From NCBI RefSeq assembly GCF_920984665.1, contig NZ_CAKLBP010000001.1, forward strand, positions 772,858 through 836,857: DNA of 64,000 bases, written 5' to 3'. The notes beneath the pieces are model-generated. The model saw only the letters and a list, made by a program, of their open reading frames with translations, was not told where the DNA came from and ran no database searches. How positions within the stretch are numbered: the stretch's first letter is position 1; every line of letters starts with the position of its first letter. The position numbers were made by a program, and so were the translations under genes. The stretch is from Pedobacter sp. Leaf170 (GTDB lineage: Bacteria > Bacteroidota > Bacteroidia > Sphingobacteriales > Sphingobacteriaceae). This document shows, in pieces, positions 49,642-56,973 of the stretch.

Positions 49642-50736
49642 TTACAACTTGAATATTGCCTTATCATCTTTTCGGCGAAGGCGATAAAATAGGACAAAAT
49701 CAAAAACCACACACAGACCGATGATAAAAAAAATCAAAAAGAAGTTCCCCAAATGTTGCATTAGAAGTGCCATCGTGATTACCGCAATATTCAGTCCTGC
49801 CGTTAGTAGAATAATTTGTGGAGGTTTATACCCTAATCTTTCGAGCCGATGATGAATATGATTTCTGTCTCCGGTAAAAGGGGATTTTCCTTTAATTGTT
49901 CTCACCGTAAAAATTCTTAGTGAATCATATATTGGTACAATCAGTATGGAAACAGCAATAGCCGGAGCTGAAAAGACAAAAGGCACTGAGTTTCCAGTAA
50001 ACTTACTGAGCTCAATAAATTTTATCGACAACGCCGCTGTTACCAGCCCAATGATTAATGCCCCGGTATCACCCATAAAAATTTCCGCAGGATACCAGTT
50101 GTACCGAATAAAGCCTGCAATGGCGCCTGTAAGCGCAAAGGCAATAAAAGCATAGGGAATCTGATTCATTAAGGCAAAGAAAACACCGAAAAATAAATTT
50201 GCGATTATGCCTATTGAGCCCGCCAGTCCATCTACACCGTCGATTAGGTTAAATGCATTATTTAAAAAAATGATAAGCATTACTGAAAACATACTACCCC
50301 ACAGCATATTCATATCTCCGATACCTAATACGCCATATAAACTACTCAGCTTAAATCCCCCAAAAAAAACGAGTATAACGGCAACCACTAATTGCAGCAC
50401 GAACTTGGTACTCGTACTAGTGCCATATACATCGTCCTTTAAACCAAGACCAGCAAGTACAATACAGGCGGTGATAAGAAAATTAGCTTCTTCAAATTTA
50501 ACGAGTGTAGAAAAAAGCAAAACGCTGATGGTAAAACTTGCAAAAATGGCTAGCCCGCCTAGTCTGGATATATTCCGACTGTGGCTTTTGCGATGCATAT
50601 CATTAGTATCAAACAAATTATACTTTATTGAAGAATATATCACAGAGGGAATACTAAAGCTGACCATGCATGCCGCTAAAATAGCAATAAAGATGCAGAA
50701 TAGTTCGGGACTGGATTGTAGTGTTTCTTTTAACAA
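49642..50736 (-). CDS. WecA-like undecaprenyl-phosphate sugar-1-phosphate transferase
   Basis: A 364-residue polytopic membrane protein of the MraY/WecA family that places a sugar phosphate, usually GlcNAc-1-P, on undecaprenyl phosphate to start a glycan. Motifs are GLKDDVYG (Asp pair), FNLIDGVDGLAGS, FMGDTGALIIG and the C-terminal HIHHRLERLGY loop that separates WecA types from MraY. The start is TTG 50736, supported by a perfect -7 element 20 bp upstream. It is a likely priming enzyme for the exopolysaccharide made by the locus at 51.6-64 kb. Confidence 0.9.
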   Translation of the reverse strand: MLKETLQSSPELFCIFIAILAACMVSFSIPSVIYSSIKYNLFDTNDMHRKSHSRNISRLGGLAIFASFTISVLLFSTLVKFEEANFLITACIVLAGLGLKDDVYGTSTSTKFVLQLVVAVILVFFGGFKLSSLYGVLGIGDMNMLWGSMFSVMLIIFLNNAFNLIDGVDGLAGSIGIIANLFFGVFFALMNQIPYAFIAFALTGAIAGFIRYNWYPAEIFMGDTGALIIGLVTAALSIKFIELSKFTGNSVPFVFSAPAIAVSILIVPIYDSLRIFTVRTIKGKSPFTGDRNHIHHRLERLGYKPPQIILLTAGLNIAVITMALLMQHLGNFFLIFFIIGLCVVFDFVLFYRLRRKDDKAIFKL

Positions 50737-50756
50737 ATCGGCTTCATCATTTTTTT

Positions 50757-50764
50757 CAAATATA
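50757..50764 (-). promoter_or_regulatory. -7 element of the WecA-like gene
   Basis: Minus strand TATATTTG, perfect TAnnTTTG. It lies 20 bp upstream of TTG 50736. Two ATG codons between them (50750 and 50747) are out of frame. Confidence 0.6.
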
Positions 50765-50893
50765 AGAATAGCAATTTTTTAGAGCGATAAATAATACTAA
50801 CTAATGTGTTTAATATCTATAAACTTTCACGACATCCAAATGAATAGTCTGTTCAAGTTTGTTCACTTTTTTTAAGCAACACGACTTAACTTA

Positions 50894-51241
50894 CTAGGGA
50901 ATTTTATATGTTAATATAATCTCCCTAATAGCAAAATTTAACTCTGGCAATTTTCGGGTTAGAATATCCCACACAATATCATAATCCACTCCAAAGTAAT
51001 CATGGATTAGCCGATTCCTGGTGTCTGACATTTTTCTCCATTCAATATTCGGATGAATAACCTTAAAATCAGGATCAACCTTCTTACATGCTTCACCGAT
51101 AACTTCCAGGCTTCTTATAATTGCACGGGACAATATAGGATCATCGATAACCTCGCTCTTATCTTTATTTTTGGTTGCTTCTTCAATAAATAGTATTTCA
51201 TCTATGATGTGATTTAGCAATTCAATATTAGATAGTAACAT
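50894..51241 (-). CDS. HepT-like toxin (HEPN, DUF86)
   Basis: A 115-residue HEPN-domain protein. The RNase-type signature R-x4-6-H appears as RNRLIHDYF. Helices at the N-terminus carry LLSNIELLNHIIDEILFI. HepT toxins are tRNA/RNA nucleases neutralised by AMP-transfer from their MntA partner, which is encoded immediately upstream with a 14-bp overlap. Confidence 0.88.
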   Translation of the reverse strand: MLLSNIELLNHIIDEILFIEEATKNKDKSEVIDDPILSRAIIRSLEVIGEACKKVDPDFKVIHPNIEWRKMSDTRNRLIHDYFGVDYDIVWDILTRKLPELNFAIREIILTYKIP

Positions 51242-51530
51242 ATTCGGTTTGATTTAAAATATAAGGCCCAATATGCTTGCTCAATGATTGGGGCGTCACC
51301 AGCTCCACCCTTCTGCCTAGCAGTCCCTCAAGATAGTAAGAAAGATTCATGTAATTATCGTAACTTTTTTCTTCTGGAAGAAATTCGACAAGAAAATCTA
51401 CATCACTAGTCGTTTTCAGATTTCCGGTAACGAAAGATCCAAAAACACCAAGTTTTGACACACCAAAAGATTTTATCATTTTACGGTTGATTAATAGCGT
51501 AGAAAAAAGGGCTTGTTTATTGGAAACCAT
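51228..51530 (-). CDS. MntA-like nucleotidyltransferase antitoxin
   Basis: A 100-residue minimal nucleotidyltransferase with the GS-x10-DxD motif as GSFVTGNLKTTSDVDFLVEF (about 31-50). MntA adds AMP units to a HepT tyrosine and blocks the toxin. I chose ATG 51530 (MVSNKQALF). The ATG three codons upstream (51539) lies before or at the transcription start predicted from the perfect -7 element at 51544-51551, so it would not be translated. Confidence 0.85.
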   Translation of the reverse strand: MVSNKQALFSTLLINRKMIKSFGVSKLGVFGSFVTGNLKTTSDVDFLVEFLPEEKSYDNYMNLSYYLEGLLGRRVELVTPQSLSKHIGPYILNQTEYVTI

Positions 51531-51543
51531 ATTTGTCATGAAA

Positions 51544-51551
51544 CAAATTTA
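51544..51551 (-). promoter_or_regulatory. -7 element of the HepT/MntA operon
   Basis: Minus strand TAAATTTG, perfect TAnnTTTG. The expected start of transcription is near 51537, which supports ATG 51530 for the antitoxin. Confidence 0.6.
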
Positions 51552-51587
51552 CCTTATTATTTTAACTGTAACAAAAGAAAAGCGAGT

Positions 51588-52331
51588 CTAGAGAAACTGG
51601 CCAATTTTTGCAAATTTCTTTTTTAATAAGACTAAAAACGGGAAAGGCAATTTATTTCTTTTAAGCGCCTTATAATCACTTTTTGCAGCCATTAAAATTC
51701 CTTTCAGAGTTCCATTGCTTACTCCACCCAAACGCATATTCACCATAAGCATTGGCAGATATTTAGCTTTTATATTATGTACGTACAACAGCCTGAGCAT
51801 GAAATCATAATCGGCAGCTGTTCCTAAGTCCAAAGCAAAATTTCCGTACTTTTTAAAAATGCTTTTTTTAACATATAACGTTGGATGTGCAGGCATCCAT
51901 CCGTTAGATAAATCTTTTCTATCCGCTTGCCTGGATGTCCATTTTCTAATTATTTTATTATTTGTTGGTTGGATGTAGTTTAAGTTACCGTAAATTGCTT
52001 GCAAAGTTTCATCATTTTTAAAAGCTGTTGAAACTTCAGTAATTATGGAACTGCGTGCGAACATATCATCTGCATTTAATAAGCCTATGACTCTCCCAGT
52101 AACTAATTCTAATCCTTTATTTATGGCATGATATAAACCTTCATCAGGTTCTGAAATAAATTTACAGATATGATTTTCGTATTTACGAATAATATTCAAA
52201 GTATTATCTGTGGAGGCCCCATCGATAATAATATACTCTAAATCCCCGTAATCTTGGCTAATTACAGATTTAATGCACTCATCAAGAAACTCTTCACCAT
52301 TATAAACTACCGTTATTACAGATACCTTCAT
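51588..52331 (-). CDS. Family 2 glycosyltransferase
   Basis: A 247-residue GT-A fold enzyme: N-terminal VSVITVVYNGEEFLDECIKS, IIIDGASTDNT, metal-binding LLNADD (D-x-D equivalent) and a later WMPAHPTLYVKK segment typical of GT2 sugar transferases of exopolysaccharide clusters. No membrane helix. It is encoded on the minus strand at the edge of the EPS locus and probably adds one sugar to the repeat unit. Donor and acceptor unknown. Confidence 0.9.
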   Translation of the reverse strand: MKVSVITVVYNGEEFLDECIKSVISQDYGDLEYIIIDGASTDNTLNIIRKYENHICKFISEPDEGLYHAINKGLELVTGRVIGLLNADDMFARSSIITEVSTAFKNDETLQAIYGNLNYIQPTNNKIIRKWTSRQADRKDLSNGWMPAHPTLYVKKSIFKKYGNFALDLGTAADYDFMLRLLYVHNIKAKYLPMLMVNMRLGGVSNGTLKGILMAAKSDYKALKRNKLPFPFLVLLKKKFAKIGQFL

Positions 52332-52918
52332 AAATTATTATATATCTTTTAATGTGTCTGATGCAGGGTATATCTATTGTAAAGATAAAAAATACTAGTA
52401 CATATTCATTTAACGTGCTTTCATTGATAGCTAAAAATAAAAGCTAGAATCTGTTATAGGTACATGAACGTATATTTAATGTAGTAGTATAAATTTAAAC
52501 CTGTCAAGATTATTAAAGTGACGGGGCATATAGTTACTTTAAAAATGTCATAAGAGCCTTTAGTATGACTTGGGGCAATCCATTGTGCTTAGGTTTCTAA
52601 GCCTCAAATACAGGGAATATAATACCACTGGGATTATGAATTGTCGCTAGATCTGAGATCCGAACCATTTAAATCATATGTGGCAAAAATAAGTTTTGGG
52701 ATTGATAAGAGTGTTATGATCATGTATAACTTTCTAACAAACTAAAATTAATCTTATAGTAACATAAATAAGTTCTGTGAAAATGGAATATATTTTATTA
52801 TTTAATTCCACTTACTAAGGATGCTTATATAAAAAGAGGCAGATATTACATAATCATAGTTTCATATTATTTTTTTCTTTTATTCCTGCTTGAGTTATGC
52901 TCCTGGGATGAAGGTTTA
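52332..52918. other. 587-bp intergenic region without recognisable features
   Basis: AT-rich sequence between the GT2 gene and the first small secreted protein gene. I saw no coding frame, no copy of the C-terminal module of the neighbouring family and no convincing hairpin. It may hold the GT2 promoter. Confidence 0.5.
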
Positions 52919-53356
52919 TTACACTTGCGTCTTCGTTTTGCGGACGAATACAAAACCAAACACACCAGAAGCTATAACGAATGCCCAAGAATAATCATCT
53001 AGGTTGCATTGGATGATATAACTTGAGTAATAAGTGCCTCTAGTTGCCGGGTATCCCAGCAAACCACCTTCACATGTCACAACATATAATAGAGGTGTAG
53101 CACCAACGACCAGCATAACACGCCCGCCGCTAACACACGCAAAGCAAGCCTTAGCACCGCTACTAGAACCTATAATGCAAGATCCATCTGTAGCTGGAGA
53201 ACGATAAACAATTAAATCTGAAGCGATATTAACGTTTGCGGCAGGAGTTGCCTCGAGGGTGTAGAGACTTGTGCCGATTAGGCATCCTTCAGCAGCATAA
53301 CTTTTATCAAATAATGACGAGATAATCAATGAAAAAAATAAGCATAAGCCTTTCAT
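52919..53356 (-). CDS. Small secreted Cys-rich protein with C-terminal sorting-type module (copy E)
   Basis: 145 residues. Signal peptide about 1-22 (FFSLIISSLFDKSYA), mature N-terminus AEGCLIG. A Cys-rich middle follows (GSC, AKACFAC, VTCEGG). The C-terminal module is CNLDDYSWAFVIASGVFGF followed by VFVRKTK. It is the most divergent copy: N replaces P and the helix differs, but the order Cys-x-L-D-D, hydrophobic helix, basic tail is kept. It is monocistronic, with its own promoter and a leader palindrome. The processing enzyme and function are unknown. Confidence 0.75.
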   Translation of the reverse strand: MKGLCLFFSLIISSLFDKSYAAEGCLIGTSLYTLEATPAANVNIASDLIVYRSPATDGSCIIGSSSGAKACFACVSGGRVMLVVGATPLLYVVTCEGGLLGYPATRGTYYSSYIIQCNLDDYSWAFVIASGVFGFVFVRKTKTQV

Positions 53357-53357
53357 C

Positions 53358-53385
53358 TGTAGCGAGTTAATTCGCTACAAAACTA
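53358..53385 (-). promoter_or_regulatory. Promoter and palindrome upstream of copy E
   Basis: A -7 element TAGTTTTG (minus, 53378-53385, perfect TAnnTTTG) is overlapped at its edge by the palindrome TGTAGCGA-N6-TCGCTACA (53358-53379), which ends 1 bp before the ATG. The palindrome may be an operator or form a hairpin at the very start of the message that hides the start codon. Confidence 0.5.
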
Positions 53386-53462
53386 AAGGTACTATTCATT
53401 AAACAGATCGTTCGTTTTGTTCATTCTTTATGTTTATTAAATAGCATTTAATAATAAATGGC

Positions 53463-53966
53463 TTACGTTAATTTCTTGCGCCATATATAGATAAAGCATA
53501 ATATGCCGACTGGTATAATTAGGAATGGAATATAATTATCCAATGGACACTTAATCGTATTTGTAAAATATCCATAATCTCCTGAAGCATTCGTTGTAAC
53601 ACCAGCAACTATTTTTCTAATTGTACAACCATTTACAGAAGTAACTACGAAAGAAAAGCAGCGATTTAATGGTCGAGGTTCATCCAAATTCCAATCCGAA
53701 TAACTTACACCAGAACTAGCATTGAAAATTGTACCAGCGTAGGTTTGTAGATATATACGCTGATTATTGACGTTAAAGTATCCATTCAGGTTTTTATCTC
53801 TGCACCCCAATTGATTATTCGTTGGAACAAAATAACCTTGAGCCTGGCAGATAAGACTTAAAAATACAAAGATTATAGTAAGGTTTATCTTTTTTAAATT
53901 TGAGAAAGGGTTAATTATCGTGAAAGAATGCTTTGTGACTACAGTGATGTTGACTAAAGTTTTCAT
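53463..53966 (-). CDS. Small secreted Cys-rich protein with C-terminal sorting-type module (copy D)
   Basis: 167 residues. A long N-region precedes the signal-peptide core (about 27-43, INLTIIFVFLSLICQAQ). No internal ATG gives a shorter form, so a non-ATG start nearer the core is possible. The mature part has four Cys (LGCRDK, NRCFSF, NGCTIR and KCPLD). The C-terminal module is CPLDNYIPFLIIPVGILCF followed by IYIWRKKLT. The 10-bp direct repeat AGCTTATCAA occurs twice just upstream (53967-53976 and 53984-53993). Confidence 0.75.
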   Translation of the reverse strand: MKTLVNITVVTKHSFTIINPFSNLKKINLTIIFVFLSLICQAQGYFVPTNNQLGCRDKNLNGYFNVNNQRIYLQTYAGTIFNASSGVSYSDWNLDEPRPLNRCFSFVVTSVNGCTIRKIVAGVTTNASGDYGYFTNTIKCPLDNYIPFLIIPVGILCFIYIWRKKLT

Positions 53967-54077
53967 AGCTTATCAAGTTGACAAGCTTATCAAATCAGCA
54001 AAGATTAACCAGAGGATGTAAATATCTCAAAATAAGACACTACAGTATTATATACGTTAATTTCAAATAAAAAGTTT

Positions 54078-54476
54078 TTACGCTGGATTTTTACAATAAA
54101 AGCTTCTATTTTGCATGTAACAAAAGCCAATGAGACCAATTGGTAGAATCAGGAAAGGAATGTAGTCATCAATGGGGCAAGGCAACGGGCCGTAATCAAC
54201 TAAATAACCATCAAAGGACCCTGTAGAGCTACCAGTGTCATTTACGATAAAACAAGTATTATTTGCTCTCCTATTTGTTAGGCAATAACTTGAACTAGGT
54301 GTTAAGTTACGATCAGCATTGTTACGCCAAGTATAATTTGGAACCCCTGGTTTTTGCTGAGTAGATCTGAGATTGAAATATAAATAACCAGAATTCTGCG
54401 ACACACAACCAGTCGCAGCATGAACAATATCAGAATTAAAGAGAAAAATACATATTAAAGCAAATAATACTTTCAT
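54078..54476 (-). CDS. Small secreted Cys-rich protein with C-terminal sorting-type module (copy C)
   Basis: 132 residues. Signal peptide about 1-20 (VLFALICIFLFNSDIVHA), mature N-terminus ATGCVSQ. Four conserved Cys follow the family order (GC, SYC, NTC, CPID). The C-terminal module is CPIDDYIPFLILPIGLIGF followed by CYMQNRSFYCKNPA, with a less basic tail than copies A and D. It is a single-gene unit with a perfect -7 element at 54509-54516 that is identical in its core to that of copy A. Confidence 0.8.
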   Translation of the reverse strand: MKVLFALICIFLFNSDIVHAATGCVSQNSGYLYFNLRSTQQKPGVPNYTWRNNADRNLTPSSSYCLTNRRANNTCFIVNDTGSSTGSFDGYLVDYGPLPCPIDDYIPFLILPIGLIGFCYMQNRSFYCKNPA

Positions 54477-54508
54477 GCTTGATTACGGAACGGGACAGTT
54501 TCCATATA

Positions 54509-54516
54509 CAAAAATA
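54509..54516 (-). promoter_or_regulatory. -7 element of copy C
   Basis: Minus strand TATTTTTG followed by TA, perfect TAnnTTTG. Copy A has the same TATTTTTGTA sequence, which suggests shared control. Confidence 0.6.
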
Positions 54517-54679
54517 TACAACTGTATATCAATCACACTAATTATACTACATCATCATACAACTTTTATGGTTTTTGAACAATATTCATAACCAATTATT
54601 GAAACGCCACAACTTGCAGGAATTTTTAATCTAAATTCACCTACTTTTTCGAAGAAATCAATAGAAATAATAAATTTTA

Positions 54680-54841
54680 TTAATTCCTTCTTAAGTATGC
54701 AAAACCAAATAAACCAACCGGAAGAATTAGCCAAGCCAAATTATCATCAATAGGGCAATTGATATATACGGGCGTAAAGGTTATGGTTCTGTAGGATGTT
54801 TTAGGATACCCAGTTAAGCTGATTATGACGATTGCATTCGA
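54680..54841 (-). pseudogene. Decayed fifth copy: C-terminal module only (copy B)
   Basis: The minus frame is open for 53 codons between an upstream TAA (54842-54844) and its stop at 54680-54682. No ATG or signal peptide precedes it. The C-terminus reads CPIDDNLAWLILPVGLFGF followed by AYLRRN, clearly the family module. It starts 14 bp after the stop of copy A, as expected if recombination between paralogues deleted its 5' end. Confidence 0.7.
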
Positions 54842-54855
54842 TTAGAAAGCTATTC

Positions 54856-55254
54856 CTACACCACGTTAAAATTTTTTTTTCTAAAATATGGAAAGCCTAA
54901 TATACCAATCGGTAGAATTAGAAAAGGAATATAGTCGTCGAGTGGGCAGGGAACAAAAATGATTCTACTTGCAGGTATATAATAGTTTCCTATTAGCGTT
55001 CCATTTACTCTACAAGTTTGACCATTGGTCGTTGCATCATCGTAACTATATTTTGGGCAGGCACTTGGATAAGCTGTACTTGGCGAATTATTATAAGCTA
55101 CTGGAGCACCAAAATTTCTTGTTCCTGACAAAGCTCCATAATAGATAATTTCACTGGTGGTCCCGTAATTAACAGCACATCCTTGACCAGAGGAATATGA
55201 CACAGTTAAAATTATGAATGATAATAATGACGTAAAAAATCTGAAACTCCGCAT
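54856..55254 (-). CDS. Small secreted Cys-rich protein with C-terminal sorting-type module (copy A)
   Basis: 132 residues from ATG 55254. The frame runs on to 55338, but that start lies upstream of the promoter element at 55304-55311. Signal peptide about 1-23 (FFTSLLSFIILTVSYSSG), mature N-terminus QGCAVNYG. Four Cys follow the family order (GC, SAC, QTC, CPLD). The C-terminal module is CPLDDYIPFLILPIGILGF followed by PYFRKKNFNVV. It is the copy nearest to the divergently transcribed exporter gene. Confidence 0.8.
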   Translation of the reverse strand: MRSFRFFTSLLSFIILTVSYSSGQGCAVNYGTTSEIIYYGALSGTRNFGAPVAYNNSPSTAYPSACPKYSYDDATTNGQTCRVNGTLIGNYYIPASRIIFVPCPLDDYIPFLILPIGILGFPYFRKKNFNVV

Positions 55255-55303
55255 AAAAATCTTAAAAATTTTATGGGATATGCTATAAACAATAGAGGGC
55301 GTA

Positions 55304-55311
55304 CAAAAATA
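55304..55311 (-). promoter_or_regulatory. -7 element of copy A
   Basis: Minus strand TATTTTTG followed by TA, perfect TAnnTTTG, 50 bp upstream of ATG 55254. It settles the start choice for copy A. Confidence 0.6.
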
Positions 55312-55338
55312 TAAATCTGGTCGGTATTTCCTAATCAT

Positions 55339-55749
55339 ATCAAATTCGACGATAATTGATTAGAAAAATAGAATTGAACTGAACTTTGCTAAGTCTTGTA
55401 CAAATGTACGATGTTACCTGAAGCGCTTTAAATAGAGGTTTTCCCATAAAAATATCTAATTCTTCCGGGCGGATATGCTTCACATAAATAGGTTTACAAA
55501 ATTACTTTATCCCCATTTTCTTAAAGAATTGGCTTAGTAGATTCTCTTGATTATTGTCAAGAAAAGCATTTCGAGTTGATATTTGTCAACAACATTAGGC
55601 AACTGAACACAATGCGAAATAAAAAACAAGACATCAATTTAAAAACAAGTAATATTAATCCTACTAAAAATCAAACGTTCTGTATTATTCGTTTCGTAAA
55701 AGTCATGCTTTAACAATTTGGAATATTCATGATAATTGTCAATTGATGT
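55339..55749. other. Divergent intergenic region before the exopolysaccharide export genes
   Basis: About 400 bp of AT-rich DNA between copy A and the Wza-like gene. No coding frame or further copy of the secreted family is visible. It should hold upstream control sequences of the export operon, but I could not define a site. Confidence 0.5.
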
Positions 55750-55791
55750 TTGGGTACATCATATTTTTTCTTCATAAGTCATTTTTTAAAT

Positions 55792-55799
55792 TATTTTTG
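55792..55799 (+). promoter_or_regulatory. -7 element of the exopolysaccharide export operon
   Basis: TATTTTTG, perfect TAnnTTTG, 32 bp upstream of ATG 55831. Its sequence, including the following TA, matches the elements of copies A and C on the other strand. Confidence 0.6.
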
Positions 55800-55830
55800 T
55801 AATACCAAACAAACACACTTAAAAGCACGC

Positions 55831-56664
55831 ATGGCCATTTTGAATAGAAGAAACGTATTTATATTTTTAATTCCACTACTATTATTTAGCATATTAAGTG
55901 CCTGTTCTGCAAGAAGGGAGCGTAGTCTTTTTAATGCACCAAGTGATATCGTAACAGACACCATTAAACAGGTTTATGTTGTAAACGATCAGGGTATCAG
56001 CGATGCTTTTTACAAAATAAAAATCAACGACCAGTTGGCTGTAAGAAATGTTCAAAACCCGGAGTTTGGCGCAACAGGTTCAACAGGATTGGCTAGCTCG
56101 GCAATCGGCAGCAGTGCTGGCGCAGCATCAGGCAGTATAAATTCTGTACTTTCTTATCCGGTAGATTTAGATGGTCAGGTTAATTTACCTGCAATAGGCA
56201 AAGTTGCAGTTGTAGGGCTGAGCAGAAGGGAGGCCGCGACTAAAATTCAGGATTTATACGCTAAACAATTGTTACGCAATCCTATTATCGAATTAAGTGT
56301 AGTTAATTTAAAAGTAACGCTTTTAGGTGAGTTTGGCAGACAAGGGAACTTCCTTTTAGAGAAGGAAAATACTACCCTAATCGATATTATTGGTGAAGCC
56401 GGAGGTATCACTAAAACCGCAGATCCAAAAACGTTAAAAATTATTCGTGGCGACCGCAGCAATCCGGAACTTATTTATGTAAACTTAAATGACATTAATA
56501 GTTTGGCAAGTAAGAAGCTGATTTTGCAGAATCATGATATTATCGTTTTACAGCCGACAAAAAATGCGGCTACTACGGAGAAATTGCAGAGTTTTAATAA
56601 TATTTTACAGCCGCTGCTGGTTGTGGTGAATTTAGCGATTTTGATATTTACCGTAACGAAATAA
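55831..56664 (+). CDS. Polysaccharide export lipoprotein (Wza-like)
   Basis: A 277-residue outer-membrane-directed lipoprotein. The signal peptide ends in the lipobox LSAC (Cys at about residue 25), followed by a Poly_export domain (about 45-170, with YPVDLDGQVNLPAIGKV), an SLBB-like domain (about 180-255, VTLLGEFGRQGNFLLEKE) and a C-terminal hydrophobic segment (LVVVNLAILIFTV). It should form the outer-membrane channel with the Wzc-like protein encoded next. ATG 55831 is chosen over TTG 55750, which lies upstream of the promoter element. Confidence 0.92.
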   Translation: MAILNRRNVFIFLIPLLLFSILSACSARRERSLFNAPSDIVTDTIKQVYVVNDQGISDAFYKIKINDQLAVRNVQNPEFGATGSTGLASSAIGSSAGAASGSINSVLSYPVDLDGQVNLPAIGKVAVVGLSRREAATKIQDLYAKQLLRNPIIELSVVNLKVTLLGEFGRQGNFLLEKENTTLIDIIGEAGGITKTADPKTLKIIRGDRSNPELIYVNLNDINSLASKKLILQNHDIIVLQPTKNAATTEKLQSFNNILQPLLVVVNLAILIFTVTK

Positions 56665-56700
56665 GTTTGGGTGTTATGTTGGCTTGGGTGTCCTAGCCGG

Positions 56701-56922
56701 ACGGGCTTTTTTCTTTTGACAACAAAAGAAACAAAATTGCCGGCTCGCTAGATTTCTTTTAAAGTTATTAGGTTGGCTAATTTCTGCAAACCGAAATCTA
56801 GACCATGCCGGTTGAAAAGCGAAACGTAGATGTAGTGGTAAGGCTTTGTTGGGTATAAATATATGGTGCAGAATAAGTTGCGAGATAAACCTCGGCCCCG
56901 CCCTCTCCTTAGAGAGCTGCAG
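56701..56922. repeat. Composite interspersed repeat, copy 1
   Basis: It contains three modules that recur in the locus. Module a is TCTTTTG-AC-AACAAAAGA-like (56711-56730). Module b is TCTAGACCATGCCGG (56798-56812) plus about 45 bp. Module c is CCCCGCCCTCTCCTTAGAGAG (about 56889-56922). It occupies the 309-bp gap between the Wza-like and Wzc-like genes. Confidence 0.75.
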
Positions 56923-56973
56923 CCATCTTGCAACAGAAAACTGATAATAAATTGAGTATATAAATAAAAAACA

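Noticed and set aside
50207..50782. 191-codon ORF antisense to the WecA-like gene
   Set aside because: It lies fully opposite a well-supported membrane protein gene; long antisense frames arise from the codon use of such genes.
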